A program made the translations under genes and the position numbers. Under the pieces are notes generated by a model. It saw only the letters and a list, made by a program, of their open reading frames with translations, was not told where the DNA came from and made no database searches. A DNA stretch of 64,000 nucleotides from Flaccisagitta enflata (taxonomy: Eukaryota > Chaetognatha > Sagittoidea > Aphragmophora). The stretch spans positions 94,488,001 through 94,552,000 of the forward strand of contig OZ231127.1 in assembly GCA_965153355.1 (NCBI GenBank). The letters are read 5' to 3'. Position 1 is the stretch's first letter, and the number at the start of each line of letters is the position of its first letter. This document shows, in pieces, positions 1 to 13,139 of this stretch.

Positions 1-262
1 GTCATAAAAGAAGCATAAAAACATAAAAACGTGTAGGCTGCCCTGTTAGATAAAAGACATGCCCCCCTTTTGAGTTCTAACGTGTGAAATATATAACGAG
101 TTTTATTCGTTCAACAATTTCATAATCATTACCGTATACATACAGAATAAAATCGAACGAACGATCTTCTTTCAGACATTATAATCGATTTCATGACATC
201 GCGATGTAGCGAGCATGACCTTGACGCGGTAATCGTGAAAACACTCATGAACTTTATGAATA
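1..262 (-). repeat. Inverted copy of the segment at 19807-20068
   Basis: This segment reads as the reverse complement of 19807-20068 with scattered mismatches, so the two form an inverted repeat about 19.5 kb apart. The outer boundary coincides with the window edge, so the repeat may extend further left. Its inner edge runs straight into a TTCA microsatellite. No coding sequence is apparent. Whether the pair are ends of one large unit or two dispersed copies cannot be decided here. Confidence 0.8.
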
Positions 263-640
263 TCATTCATTCCATCATTCATCAATTCATTCATTCATCA
301 ATTCATTCATTCATTCATTCATTCATTCATTCATTCATTCATTCATTCATTCATTCATTCATTTATTCAGTCATTCATTCATTCATTCATTCATTCATTC
401 ATTCATTTATTCAGTCATTCAGTCATTCGGTCATTTAGTCATTCATTCATTTATTCAGTCATTCATTCATTCATTCATTCATTCATTCATTCATTCATTC
501 ATTCATTCATTCATTCATTCATTCATTCATTTATTCAGTCATTCAGTCATTCAGTCATTTAGTCATTCATTCATTCATTCATTCATTCATTCATTCATTC
601 ATTCATTCATTCATTCATTCATTCATTCATTCATTCATTC
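263..640. repeat. (ATTC)n microsatellite
   Basis: A tetranucleotide array with repeated interruptions (TTTATTCAGTC). The open frames across it (His/Ser/Phe/Ile repeats) are products of the array. Bases 650-770 downstream contain an imperfect second copy of the motif seen at 205-255 (GACCATGACCTTGAC followed by GTGAAAA), suggesting a local duplication that preceded array growth. Confidence 0.9.
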
Positions 641-799
641 AACTGAAACTGAATAATGAATATTCATTCAGTTATTTACATAAAAACTTTTCACGAGTTG
701 CTGACCATGACCTTGACAATTGTCCTAGTGTTTGTGAAAAGATTCTGTTTCTGAACTTTTTCAATGAGATTCACTCATTCATTTATTCATTCATTTATT

Positions 800-1381
800 T
801 TGAATTTTTACGATTTTGTGTAGGATCAATAAAGAAGTGAATTGATGTTTGTTTGAGCATGCAAATACAAAAAAACATGTTCCTGAGTGTAGCTGCTCAT
901 CAATGAGGGTGCTTTTGAGTATTCTAGCTCATTTAGCTCATTTGGCTCATTTTTTTTTCAGATTTTAAATTGGAAAAACAAATAGATGTTTTGATACTTT
1001 TCTGAGCATGAAAATACAAAAAACATGTCAGTGAGCATGGCTGCTCATCTGTGAGGGTGTTTTTCAGTACTCTAGCTCACTTAGCTCATTTAGCATCTTT
1101 TTTCAATCTTAAATGGGATAAATAAATGTTTTGATACGTGTCTGAGCATGCAAATACAAAAACATTTCTGCGAGCAGAACTGGTCATCTGTGGAGTGATT
1201 TTGAGTATTTTAGCTCATCAAGCTCATTTGGTTCAGCCCTATTTTTCTCTGATTTTCAGTGCATTCAATACATGCAATCGCTCCTAATTTGATCTCACAA
1301 ATAAAAAAAATTGGAGTGACCGAAGACGAAAGCATGGTGAAAAGTGACTTTTTTCCTCACGGCGACATCCACCATTACTGG
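800..1381 (+). mobile_element. Family A element, copy 1 (left end missing)
   Basis: This shares its whole length with 5791-6640, 18983-19806 and 61296-62126. It contains three degenerate units of about 145 bp, each holding GAGCATGCAAATACA, a GCTGCTCATCTGTGAGGG block and tandem TTTAGCTCA words. It ends in the family's conserved terminus CTCACGGCGACAGCCGCC plus ATTACTGG. The left end with its hairpin is absent here. No open frame is conserved between copies, so this is probably non-autonomous. Confidence 0.75.
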
Positions 1382-1986
1382 TACCGACCCCCCAATAAAA
1401 ACTGCCGTTCACCCCGGGTCCGCTGTCCAAAAAGGAATGCGTGAGGGACCGACGGACAAATCAAGGACAAAGTATCGAATCGCGACTTACAGATTGTAAG
1501 TCCTCATGTCCTTTGAAGGATCCTCTGATGTTAATTCTGAATTGAACTTTGTTTGAAACTTTCAACGCAGTGATCGACGGGTAAGTTTGTGATGATATAA
1601 CCAATTAAATGCGCGCAAAAATGTGTAAGTGATTGAGGAGTGACGAGAAAAGGTAACAGTTGATGAGAACTGATAGGGCAACACCCTCTAAAATAGCAAA
1701 TATAGGATCGACGAGAAAAAGTGAAAAAGGGGATCTGTCTTTGTCTCTCTTTTACCCCCCCCCCCTCCTCCGTCCACGTCCGTCTCGTTCTTTCTTTCTC
1801 ATTTTTTTAGTCGCGTGCTACGCTCTCTGTTTGTTTGTTTGTTTGTTTCTTTGTTTGTTTGTTTGTTTGTTTGTTTGTTTGTTTGTTTGTTTGTTTGTTT
1901 GTTACTCTCTTTCCTTCTTTAGTTTTTTCAGTCTTTATTTATTTCTTCATTTCTTTGTTTCTTTGTTTCTTTGTTTCTTACTTTTA
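1382..1986. other. No gene; short (GTTT)n microsatellite
   Basis: Only a (GTTT)n run at about 1826-1902 and its decayed continuation to 1980 are recognisable. The Cys-Leu-Phe-Val open frames across it come from the repeat. Confidence 0.6.
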
Positions 1987-2754
1987 CAGGGTGTACCAAC
2001 TCAGTTGTAACATAAAGAATCGATGTATCTCTGCTTCTAAAGAACATAATCTCATTCTGAAAAAAGTTTTAAAAAGCTCTTAAAAAACGATTTTTGCTCA
2101 TGCCAATAAAATTTTTCCGTCCAGAAAAGAATTTTAAACATTCACAACCTAAAATGATGCAGCTATTTATCAATTTGTGATTTTGGCTGACATTGCTCAT
2201 AGACACTTTTTCGTTAAGAGGCTCTCATTTCTAAACGGATTGAGCTAGAGACCTGAGATTGGTCCCAAATTGAAGAATTTTTGCAGTAGTTTTTGGCCTC
2301 ATTAAAAAACATCCTCAAAATATTGAAGATTTTAGATTTTCTATCTTCAAAACCACATTTAAAAAAAACAACTCGATTTTCAAAAGCAGGAATTTGGCAA
2401 ATATCATGCTATCTTTTCAAAAAAATGTGAATTTTGCTATCAAATCTCTTTCACTATGCAGGATACCTGTAATTTGAGTCCAACTCTTCAAGTTTTATCA
2501 AATTATTTACAGATAATAGCTAAACAAAGAGTAATTGTTATAGGAGATCAATGAAAAATAGCAAAATGGTTGCAAAAAGGCATGTACTTCCAAGCCATTT
2601 TTCCATGACTGTCAATACCTTCCTATCATTTTCCTCTTATTGAGTAAAAATCGTTTTTTAAAAGCTCTCTAGCACTTTTTTCAGAATTAGATTTTCTTTT
2701 TTAGAAGAAGAGATACATCGATTCTTTATGTTACAACTGAGTTGGTACACCCTG
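1987..2754. mobile_element. Palindromic MITE with TA target duplication
   Basis: The termini are perfect inverted repeats for about 45 bp, starting CAGGGTGTACCAACTCAG, with weaker pairing further in. The element is flanked by TA on both sides (1985-1986 and 2755-2756), as expected for the Tc1/mariner superfamily. It is 768 bp long, AT-rich and without a transposase frame, so it is non-autonomous. Confidence 0.8.
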
Positions 2755-2805
2755 TATCTTTCTTCTTTTCACTTCTCTCTCAATATTCTAATTTTCTCTT
2801 CTTTT

Positions 2806-4899
<2,094 letters not shown>

Positions 4900-6765
4900 T
4901 ATGAAATCCGATATCTCGGTCGCCACACTAGATACTTAGTATCCAGATCTCGATACTTTTTGGGGGTGTTTAGATACTAGAAAAGCTATCTAGATACTGG
5001 ATATTAATCTAGATACTTTTAAGAAAAAAATCTGGATACTTCAGTTCAAATCTAGATACCTAAAATAGTGGCATCAAGTCGTTCATTGAAACATTTTAAC
5101 AACTTTCTTTAGCTTATATGAAACAAAAAATCTTAGCAAGAAAATGAATTTTTTACCTTAACTATGTATTTACCTTATTTAAAGGAGTTATTTGTTGGTC
5201 CATCCATCGGCTTATCCATTGGTCTCTCTGTTGGTCCATTCGTCACTTTCAGTCCGTCTATCACACTTCACTATTTGATGTATTTGTGGTCACAATTTCT
5301 CTACCACACTGACCCTCATTGTGACAAATCAAGTGGTGTCTATAGGGGCCGGCTTTGTAAACGATATGCTAATTTTTATGGCTGTTTGGTCAATTTTAAA
5401 TCTGGTCGCCATCTATCTCATTTTAAAATATTAGGTGCCGGAGGCCAAAATACTTCCTGCATATTTTTTTTTTTTTGGGGGGGGGATATGAGGGTAGTGG
5501 CTACGAGCAAAATAGCAATGAGACTATAAACCTTAACAAATCTGTTGTTTATCCTTGCTGTAACAAGCCAGTCTGATTCTTTAAGTATTAAATGTCTTTG
5601 CTCAAACCCTCTCAGCATTGTTCAGCTATGAGCTTCGGAGCTAGCTTATAGATTATAGATGAAAAACATCATACCCCTTTAGCCCAATGACTCATTGCAA
5701 CTCCTCTACATTATATTAGTCAATCATTTATGGGACATCGCCTGGTTGTCTTTTTTTTTACCAGATAACACTGTAAACATTGAATTCTTTAATCGGGAAA
5801 AAAGTCGAAGTCAGTCTTTGACTTTTTGACATATTCAAGAGAAACGGGGTTCTCTTTTTCTTATGGGGAAGTTTCGGGTCTCTTCCGGCTGATTGCACCC
5901 TCGGACGAAATTGATAGGGTAAGTAAATTTGATAATTCTCTTTCATTTGGCGTCAAGCAGAATGCTCTACGACAAATATTTTTTGCGCTATAATTTTTTA
6001 AAGATTTATTTACGAAAAATTTGAATCGAATTTTTTTAAATTTATTTTGATGTTAAATAGGATCAATAAAAGAGTGTATCTATGTTTGTTGGAGCATGCA
6101 AATACAAGAAAACATGTTTATGAGCATAGCTGCTCAACTGTGAGGGTGTTTTTGAGCATTCTAGCTCATTTAGCTCATTTTGCTCAATCTTTTTTCTACT
6201 GATTTCAAATGCGATAAATAAATTAATATTTTGATACATATTTAAGCAAGCAGATACAAAAAAAACATGTCACTGATGTCAGTGAGCATAAGTGCTCTTC
6301 TGTGAGGGTGTTTTTAAGTATTTTAGTTCACTTAGCTCATTTGACTCAGTTTTTTTTCTGATTTTTAAAAGGATAAATAAATGAATATTTGATGTGAGCA
6401 TGCAAATACAAGAAAGCATGTCAGTGAGCATAGCTGGTTGTCTGGTTGAGTGATTTTAGCTCATCTAGCTCATTTGGCTCAGTCCTATCTTTCTCTGATT
6501 TTCAGTGCAATCAATACATACTATTGCTCTTGATTTGATCTAACAAATAAAAAGATTTGCAGTGACTGGAGATAAATGCTTGGTGAAAAGTGACCAACGC
6601 TTATGACTTTTTTCCTCACGGCGACAGCCGCCATTACTGGTAAAACATTATCTGTATACTTATCTAGATACTAGTGAAAAAAAATCTAGATACTTTCTGG
6701 ATACTTTCAGGGGCTCTTTCAGATACTTGGCCTCCACTTCATGTGGCGACCGAGTCCGATATACA
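4900..6765. mobile_element. Composite unit bounded by GGTCGCCACA inverted repeats
   Basis: The left edge (about 4907-5060) and right edge (about 6650-6763) are inverted copies: GATATCTCGGTCGCCACA against TGTGGCGACCGAGTC. Each is followed inward by repeats of CTAGATACT. Family A copy 2 sits immediately inside the right edge. The interior 5060-5790 has a decayed GTCN-type stretch (about 5195-5260) but no gene. It could be one element hosting another, or a decayed large TIR element. Confidence 0.55.
5791..6640 (+). mobile_element. Family A element, copy 2 (full length)
   Basis: Begins with a hairpin (AAAGTCGAAG, loop, CTTTGACTTT), passes through three ~145-bp internal units rich in TTTAGCTCA, and ends with CTCACGGCGACAGCCGCC plus ATTACTGG. 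The near-terminal GGCGACAGCCGCC can also fold. About 850 bp, with no conserved frame. Confidence 0.78.
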
Positions 6766-7140
6766 AGGTGCATCGTAGGAGCCAAATGTAATAATTGAAA
6801 TAGATGCGTAAAATTTGAGAAAACAAAAATGAAGAGTTGTTACAAAATGAATTCCCATACATGTACATGTACTTTTTGAATATTGATGGTCATTCAAAAA
6901 CAACATTTGCAAAGTGAAATCTGTAGACAAAAGTGGATTGAAACTGATATTCTACAGTCTACATTTTACAATTTAGATTCTAAATTCTATGTTCAAGGTT
7001 CTTCATGCATCCAAACTGCAAAACCTATACATATACATAAACAAAACCAAAGCAACGACAAATTAACGTCCTTCCAAAAAAAACTAGAAAAGCCATGATA
7101 GTCTTGAACAAGTGGACAGGAGCAGGAAACTCTTTGTGCC
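6766..7140. other. No recognisable feature
   Basis: Unique AT-rich sequence. No frame here is supported. Confidence 0.4.
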
Positions 7141-7254
7141 CCACAAACTGACGGACGGACGGAACTAAACATGGGCCTATACGCGACGAAGTAAAATAAG
7201 GCCGGACACACAGCTATCGAAGCCAGTCGCGTGCGGGTGGGTAGGGGCAGTGAA
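7141..7254 (+). mobile_element. Two type-1 HINE-like fragments in tandem; the second is interrupted by family C
   Basis: 7141-7195 is the 3' end of one copy (GACGGACGGACGG, then a decayed hairpin). 7196-7254 is the 5' end of the next copy (AAGGCCGGACACAC, then AGTCGCGTGCGGGTGGG). The missing 3' half of the second copy reappears at 8739-8869, on the far side of two family C units. Confidence 0.65.
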
Positions 7255-8048
7255 AAAAACAGGTCGCCGAAGGGCAATATGTGGTCAGCGACAGCCTTTG
7301 CCCTGCTTTGCATGATTGTGAATTGGAGTGAGAGGAAGCAGGGCAGCGGCCCCAAAGGGGATGAAGCCCTGTACACATGGACGCAAAATACAGCGTGATG
7401 AGGCGCCAAAAAATTAGCGCCCAGCTGATTTGGCTGAATGAAATTTCCTTTTAAAAGTTGTTTTGAGTCACTAAGGGGAATATGAGTGGCGTCATCAGAG
7501 GGAATTTTGAGATTGTACCTAGAAACTTGAAATGTATGACTTTTTACTCTATTTTCTGTACTTTTTCAAGAGTGTGTATTTTATGAGTAAAAGTGATAAA
7601 TTTAAAGGTTTTAGTTACAATCTGAAAAATCGCTCTGATGACGCCATTTGTATTCCCCTAAGTTACTCAAAATGACTTTCCATACGAATTTTCAATCAGC
7701 CAATATGGCTGTAGTGGGGGGTGATAATTTTTTGGGGGGTTTTGGCGCCTCATCACGCTGTATTTTGCGTCCATGTGTAGAACACAGGCCTGAAATCTGC
7801 CCTCTCAGGCCTGAAATCTACCCTCTCAGGCCTGAAATCTGTCTTCCCAGGCCTTGAATCTGTGAGAGCGGGATAGGGCCTGATAGGACAGCATTCCGGT
7901 CTGATAGGACAGCTTTCAGACCTAAGAGGGTAGATTTCAGGCCTGAGAGGGAAAATTTCAGAACTGAGAGGGCCTGGGGGGGACAGAATGACGGACAGAT
8001 GGACTGACAAACGAAAGTCCCCCAGCGTTCTACAGGACTGCCCAAAAA
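7255..8048 (+). mobile_element. Family C minisatellite-carrying element, copy 1
   Basis: Starts GGTCGCCGAAGGGCAATATG. It then has the hairpin block GCAGCGGCCCCAAAGGGG followed by GAACACAGG, a ~21-bp minisatellite (GGCCTGAAATCTGCCCTCTCA type, 7787-7975), and an inverted terminal block ending GTTCTACAGGACTGCCCAAA. It is interrupted by the palindromic element at 7374-7777. Confidence 0.7.
7374..7777. mobile_element. 404-bp palindromic MITE inserted in family C, TA duplication
   Basis: Perfect terminal inverted repeat CACATGGACGCAAAATACAG, with the arms pairing imperfectly for about 130 bp. It is flanked by TA (7372-7373 and 7778-7779). Uninterrupted family C copies carry the empty site CCTGTAGAACACAGG at this place, which confirms the boundaries and the TA target duplication. 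Confidence 0.85.
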
Positions 8049-8082
8049 GCAAACTTGGGCATTTGGGCAGGAGCAGTAATAT

Positions 8083-8737
8083 AACAGGTCGCCCAAGGGC
8101 AATATATGGTCAGCGATACCCTTTGCCCTGCTTTGAGTGATTGTGAGTTGGAGTGAGGGGAAGCAGGGCAGCGGCCCCGAAGGGGACGAAGTCCTGTAGA
8201 ACACAGGGGGACTTTCGTTTGTCCTGCCTTACCTGGATGAGATGCTACATAGAGGGTTGACTGAAGGCCTTCAAGAGCTTAAATTGAGGTCTAAGAGGGC
8301 CTGAGAATGCCAATTGGAAGCTTGAGAGGACTAACTTGAGGCCTAATTTGAGGCATGAGAGGAGGTTTGAGGCATGGGAATTTCAATTTGAGGCCTGCGA
8401 GGCCTAGTTTGAGGTCTGAAAGGCCAGGTTTGAGGCCTGCTCGGTCGGATTTGAGGCCTTTGAGGCTGAATTTGAGGCCAGATAGGCTGGATTAGAGGCC
8501 TGAGAGGCTTGATTTGAGGCCTGAGAGGCTGGATTAGAGGCCTGAGAGGCTGGATTAGAGGCCTGAGAGGCTGGATTTGAGGCCTGGGAGGCTGGATTTG
8601 AGGCCTGAGAGGCCAGATTTTAGGCCTGAGGGGCCTGATAAGGGGGGGGGGACGAACAAACGAACTAACTAACGAACGAACGAAAGTCCCCCTGTGTTCT
8701 ACAGGACTTCGTCCCCTTCGGAGCCGCTGCCCAAAAG
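8083..8737 (+). mobile_element. Family C element, copy 2
   Basis: Layout: GGTCGCCCAAGGGCAATATA; the GCGGCCCCGAAGGGGACG hairpin block with CCTGTAGAACACAGG; a ~20-bp minisatellite (GGCCTGAGAGGCTGGATTTG type) at 8240-8635; then the inverted terminal block ending CCGCTGCCCAAAAG. The two terminal blocks (8175-8225 and 8680-8735) are inverted copies of each other. Confidence 0.8.
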
Positions 8738-8738
8738 T

Positions 8739-8869
8739 CGACCAAAAACGCTGAAAGAGCTATCGGAGACCGACGGACCGACGGATTGACAGACCGACGG
8801 ACCGACGGATTGGCGGACCGACGGACCTACGGACATAGCAGGTTATTGAGTCGCGTAGCATGCGACAAA
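8739..8869 (+). mobile_element. 3' half of a type-1 HINE-like element (5' half at 7196-7254)
   Basis: Contains CAAAAACGCTGAAAG, a GACGGACC tetranucleotide core, ACATAGCAGG, and the terminal hairpin GAGTCGCGTAGCATGCGAC followed by AAAA. Joined to 7196-7254 it makes one element split by about 1.5 kb of family C sequence. Confidence 0.65.
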
Positions 8870-9258
8870 AAAAAAAACAAACAAAAAAATAAACAAAACA
8901 ATTTAGCCTGCACAATCGCCAAGAGTGAATGATAAAAGGACAGACTATGAGACTATGGGACCGGCAGACCTATTTAATCTCCGAGGTGGACAGACATACC
9001 GATCGACAGATTTAGTCTCCGATAGAGATTCTTTACGCGCATTAAAAGAAAACAGTCTGACAGTGAAATGGCAAGACTTGAATTGTGAAATGTTCGTTGA
9101 AGATGCGAGTTAGATATAAAAATTGAAAAAAAAAAAAAAAAAAAGATATAAAAAAACCAAAACAAAAACGAAGAGGACCGCGATGGATAGGATTGAAAAA
9201 GGAAGCTCTCTGTTTTCTTCATTTCAAAATAAGAAGAAAAAAAAAATATGTGAACTCT
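8870..9258. other. No recognisable gene
   Basis: AT-rich sequence with A-runs. Nothing supportable. Confidence 0.4.
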
Positions 9259-9790
<532 letters not shown>

Positions 9791-10018
9791 AAAAAGAAAT
9801 TTAACAAAATGAAAACGAGAACAATGATGATAAACAAGAAAGTTAAGTGATCTATACAGACAACTAAAAACCAAACAATGAGTCGAGTCGAGATATAGTA
9901 CAGTTGCTTTTTAAAGGAATCCTAATCAAGGGGTTATTGGTTATTTTGATATCCTCAGGAAAATAGATACGTTTTCTGTAATGACCTGTTAAAACTCTTG
10001 TGCAACATATGTAAAAAT

Positions 10019-10212
10019 ACAAGGCTGGATAAACGGCTACCCTAATGCCTAGTTGTGCGCAGTTGGGCAGGGGCAGTTATAGAGAAGGTCGCTAGGGCAT
10101 TTGGGCTGAACTTAAAAAAGCTCAAAAACGCCGAAAAGGTAATAAGGGTACCGACCGACCAACCAACTAACCGACATAGCGGGGTTTAGATCCGCGTAGC
10201 ACACGACTAGAA
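10019..10212 (+). mobile_element. Type-1 HINE-like element, degenerate
   Basis: Reads CAAGGCTGGATAAACGGCTA at its 5' end, then GGGCAGGGGCAG, a CCGACCGACCAACC core, and a decayed hairpin (CCGCGTAGCACACGACTAG). It is followed 25 bp later by a better copy in the same orientation. Confidence 0.7.
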
Positions 10213-10237
10213 AGATGCAAAATTGAAAGATTAGTAA

Positions 10238-10480
10238 AACAAGGCCGGATACACGGCTACCTTAGTCGCGTGCGGGTGGGCAGGAGCAGTATTTGAGTTA
10301 CTAAAGCACTTGGGCAAGTGCAGTGAGGCCAAAGACCGCAAAAACATAAAGAAAATAAAATGGGGACCGACCAAGACCGACCAACCGACCAACGAACCGA
10401 CCGACCGTCCGACCGACCGACCGACTGACCGACGGACGGACAAAGCGGGGTGTAGTGTCGCGTAGCACGCGACTACAAAA
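10238..10480 (+). mobile_element. Type-1 HINE-like element, near-intact
   Basis: 5' end AACAAGGCCGGATACACGGC; subterminal word AGTCGCGTGC; central ACCG/ACGG tetranucleotide block (10366-10440); CAAAGCGGGGTGTAG; 3' hairpin GTCGCGTAGCACGCGAC. No coding capacity. The GTCN core, subterminal inverted repeat and 3' hairpin match the layout described for DINE-1/HINE elements related to Helentrons; that assignment is inference. Confidence 0.8.
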
Positions 10481-10727
10481 GGTAAAAAGAAGTTTTTGTT
10501 TCGTTTTTTCTTTTACTTCAAAAAAGTTTCGTTGACACCAAAGTGTAATAATTGTATCCTTTGTAATGACTGTTATTTTACATTGAATGATTGAAATAAA
10601 TATAAAATACAGCAAAATTAGCGCAAAACAAAGTTAGAAGGGCCATTTTTAAATTTTTATCTGTGGATCAGATTTCACGCATATCAAAAGCTCTTAAACC
10701 GAGTCTTCACTGTACAAAAAGAAAAAA

Positions 10728-11326
<599 letters not shown>

Positions 11327-11355
11327 GGATGAGAGGAAGAAGAACATTAATGTAG

Positions 11356-11425
11356 ATAGTCGCAAAAACGTCAGATGCTCAGTGATACCTGTTGCACCCA
11401 CAGCATGATCCATCTCTACTGTAAC
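11356..11425 (+). mobile_element. Family C terminal fragment
   Basis: AGTCGCAAAAACGTCAGATG followed by CTCAGTGATACCTGTTGC resembles the outer end of family C at 26578. It directly adjoins the GAAAAA array, as copy 4 adjoins a similar array. Confidence 0.5.
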
Positions 11426-11488
11426 ATTTCATGACGGTACTGCTAAAAAATTATTAGAGATAATTTGATTCTGATAAAAAATTATAAT

Positions 11489-12322
11489 AGCAGCCCAAAT
11501 GCAGTAAGTGGTCAGCGGTACCCGTGCCCTGCTTGAGTAGGAAGTGATGACAGTTGAGAGGGAGCAGGGCAGCGGCCCCGAAGGAGACGAAGTCCTGTAG
11601 AACACAGCGGGAATCTGTCCGTCCGTCCATCCGTTCGTCCGTCCATCCATCCGTCCTGTTTGCCTTCCTTCTGTCCAGGATGCCTTGTTATTCAAATTTT
11701 CATTGAATATCAAGGAGAACTGACAAAAGGCAGAATATGGACAATGGTGCCCTTGCCATTTTTGTATAGTTTGTAGGTTAAGTTGAGGTAGGAGCAGGCC
11801 AGGATCTGGGTCTCTGAGGCCAGGATCTGGGTCTCAGAGACCATCCAACTTTCTGGTCTCAGAGGCAAGGATTTCAGGTCCTGATGTCAGGATTTAGCCC
11901 TCTGAGGCTAGGATTTAGGTCTTTTAGGCCAGCACCTAGGTCTTGGAGGTCAGAATCTGGGTCCCAAAGGTCAGGATCTGGGTCTCTAAGGCTTGGATGT
12001 GGGTTTTTGGAGCCAGAATCTAAGTTTAAGGGGCCAAGATGATAGAACTCAGGCCAGAATTCAGGTTTTCTAGCCAGATAAGGCCCATTTTACCTGGTCT
12101 TAGGCCATTTTGCCTGGATTTGGCCAATTTTGGGCGGATTTGGACCATTTTGCTCGGATTTGGGCCATACAGTTTGGATTTGGGCCCCAAAGGAGACGAA
12201 GCCGAGGGTGGGGCGGGGGGGGGGGACGGACGTACGGACGTACGGACGTACGGACGGACGGACAGACAGATTCCCCCTGTGTTCTACAGGACTTCGTCCC
12301 CTTCGGGGCCGCTGCCCAAAAA
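11489..12322 (+). mobile_element. Family C element, copy 3
   Basis: Outer end CCCAAATGCAGTAAGTGGTC; hairpin block CAGCGGCCCCGAAGGAGACG; GTCC-type tetranucleotides (11616-11660); a ~20-bp minisatellite (GAGGCCAGGATCTGGGTCTC type, about 11790-12190); GGACGTACGGAC repeats; and the inverted terminal block ending GGGGCCGCTGCCCAAAAAG. Confidence 0.78.
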
Positions 12323-12825
12323 GCAAATGCTTGACATTTTATGAAGAACCATTTCCCGGAATTTTTCACCAAATTTCAGTACTTTTTACATAGAAGAGAC
12401 TCTATGGCAAATTATACTAAACAAGGCTATTTCTCTCTTTTTTGTCAATAATTTGTATCCAATTGCATTTTTTTCTCACTTATACCCTGAACTACATCAA
12501 TAAATTTTATATTTGAGACCTATCTAACATCAAAAGTTAAACCCTATCAGAAAATTAAAGCAATCTCAAGAAAAAGATTTTTTGACAAAATGATAAAATA
12601 GCTTGTTTTGTAATGCGTGATTTTTGTTTAATTGTTTATTTCTCTGCTTTTCCCCCTTTTTTTGGTCAGCGGCCCGAAAGGACCGATACAACAAAACCGA
12701 TAGAACAATATAAAATTCTATGTAAATAACCTTTTGTTTGTTCTTCTCCCCTGTCCTTAAGCTAAAACCTTTGCTTCAGAGTCTGATACCAGCCCGCCCA
12801 GGCCTGAAATTTGCTTTCTCGTGCC
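12323..12825. other. No gene; decayed family C sequence near 12660
   Basis: GGTCAGCGGCCCGAAAGGAC at 12664-12683 is a decayed family C block. The rest is unremarkable AT-rich sequence. Confidence 0.45.
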
Positions 12826-13036
12826 AACAAGGCTGGATACAAGGCTACTCCAGTCATGTGTGGGTAAGCAAGGGGAATATTTCAGGTCAGTAAAGCATTT
12901 GGGCAAGAGCAGTGAGGCCAAAAACCTCATGAATGCCAAAAAAAGTTCAGTGTGACAGACGGATGGATGGATGGATGGATGGATGGATGGTAGGTCCGAC
13001 AAAGCAGAGTGTAGAGTCACGTGCATGCAACTAAAA
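12826..13036 (+). mobile_element. Type-1 HINE-like element with (GATG)n core
   Basis: AACAAGGCTGGATACAAGGC at the 5' end; GGGCAAGAGCAGTGAGG; a core drifted from GACG to (GATG)n at 12959-12990; then GAGTCACGTGCATGCAACT plus AAAA, a decayed hairpin. It shows the core behaving as a microsatellite seed. Confidence 0.75.
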
Positions 13037-13139
13037 ATCAGCCAAAAATCTGCTCCTTTAAGCTTGGAATCTGCTCTCTCAGGCCTGAAATCAACCCAGT
13101 CAGGCATAAAATTAGGCCTCTTAGGCTAGAAATCAGCTA

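Noticed and set aside
8240-8640. Regular 20-bp spaced repeats that could suggest a CRISPR array
   Set aside because: Units are contiguous and degenerate with no unique spacers, they sit inside a family C mobile element, and the genome is eukaryotic. This is a minisatellite.
10231-10443. Minus-strand frame with VGRSVGRSVG repeats, and many similar short frames elsewhere
   Set aside because: The tetranucleotide GTCN core of the HINE-like elements reads as SVGR-type repeats because four-base arrays give a 12-base, four-residue period. These are not genes.
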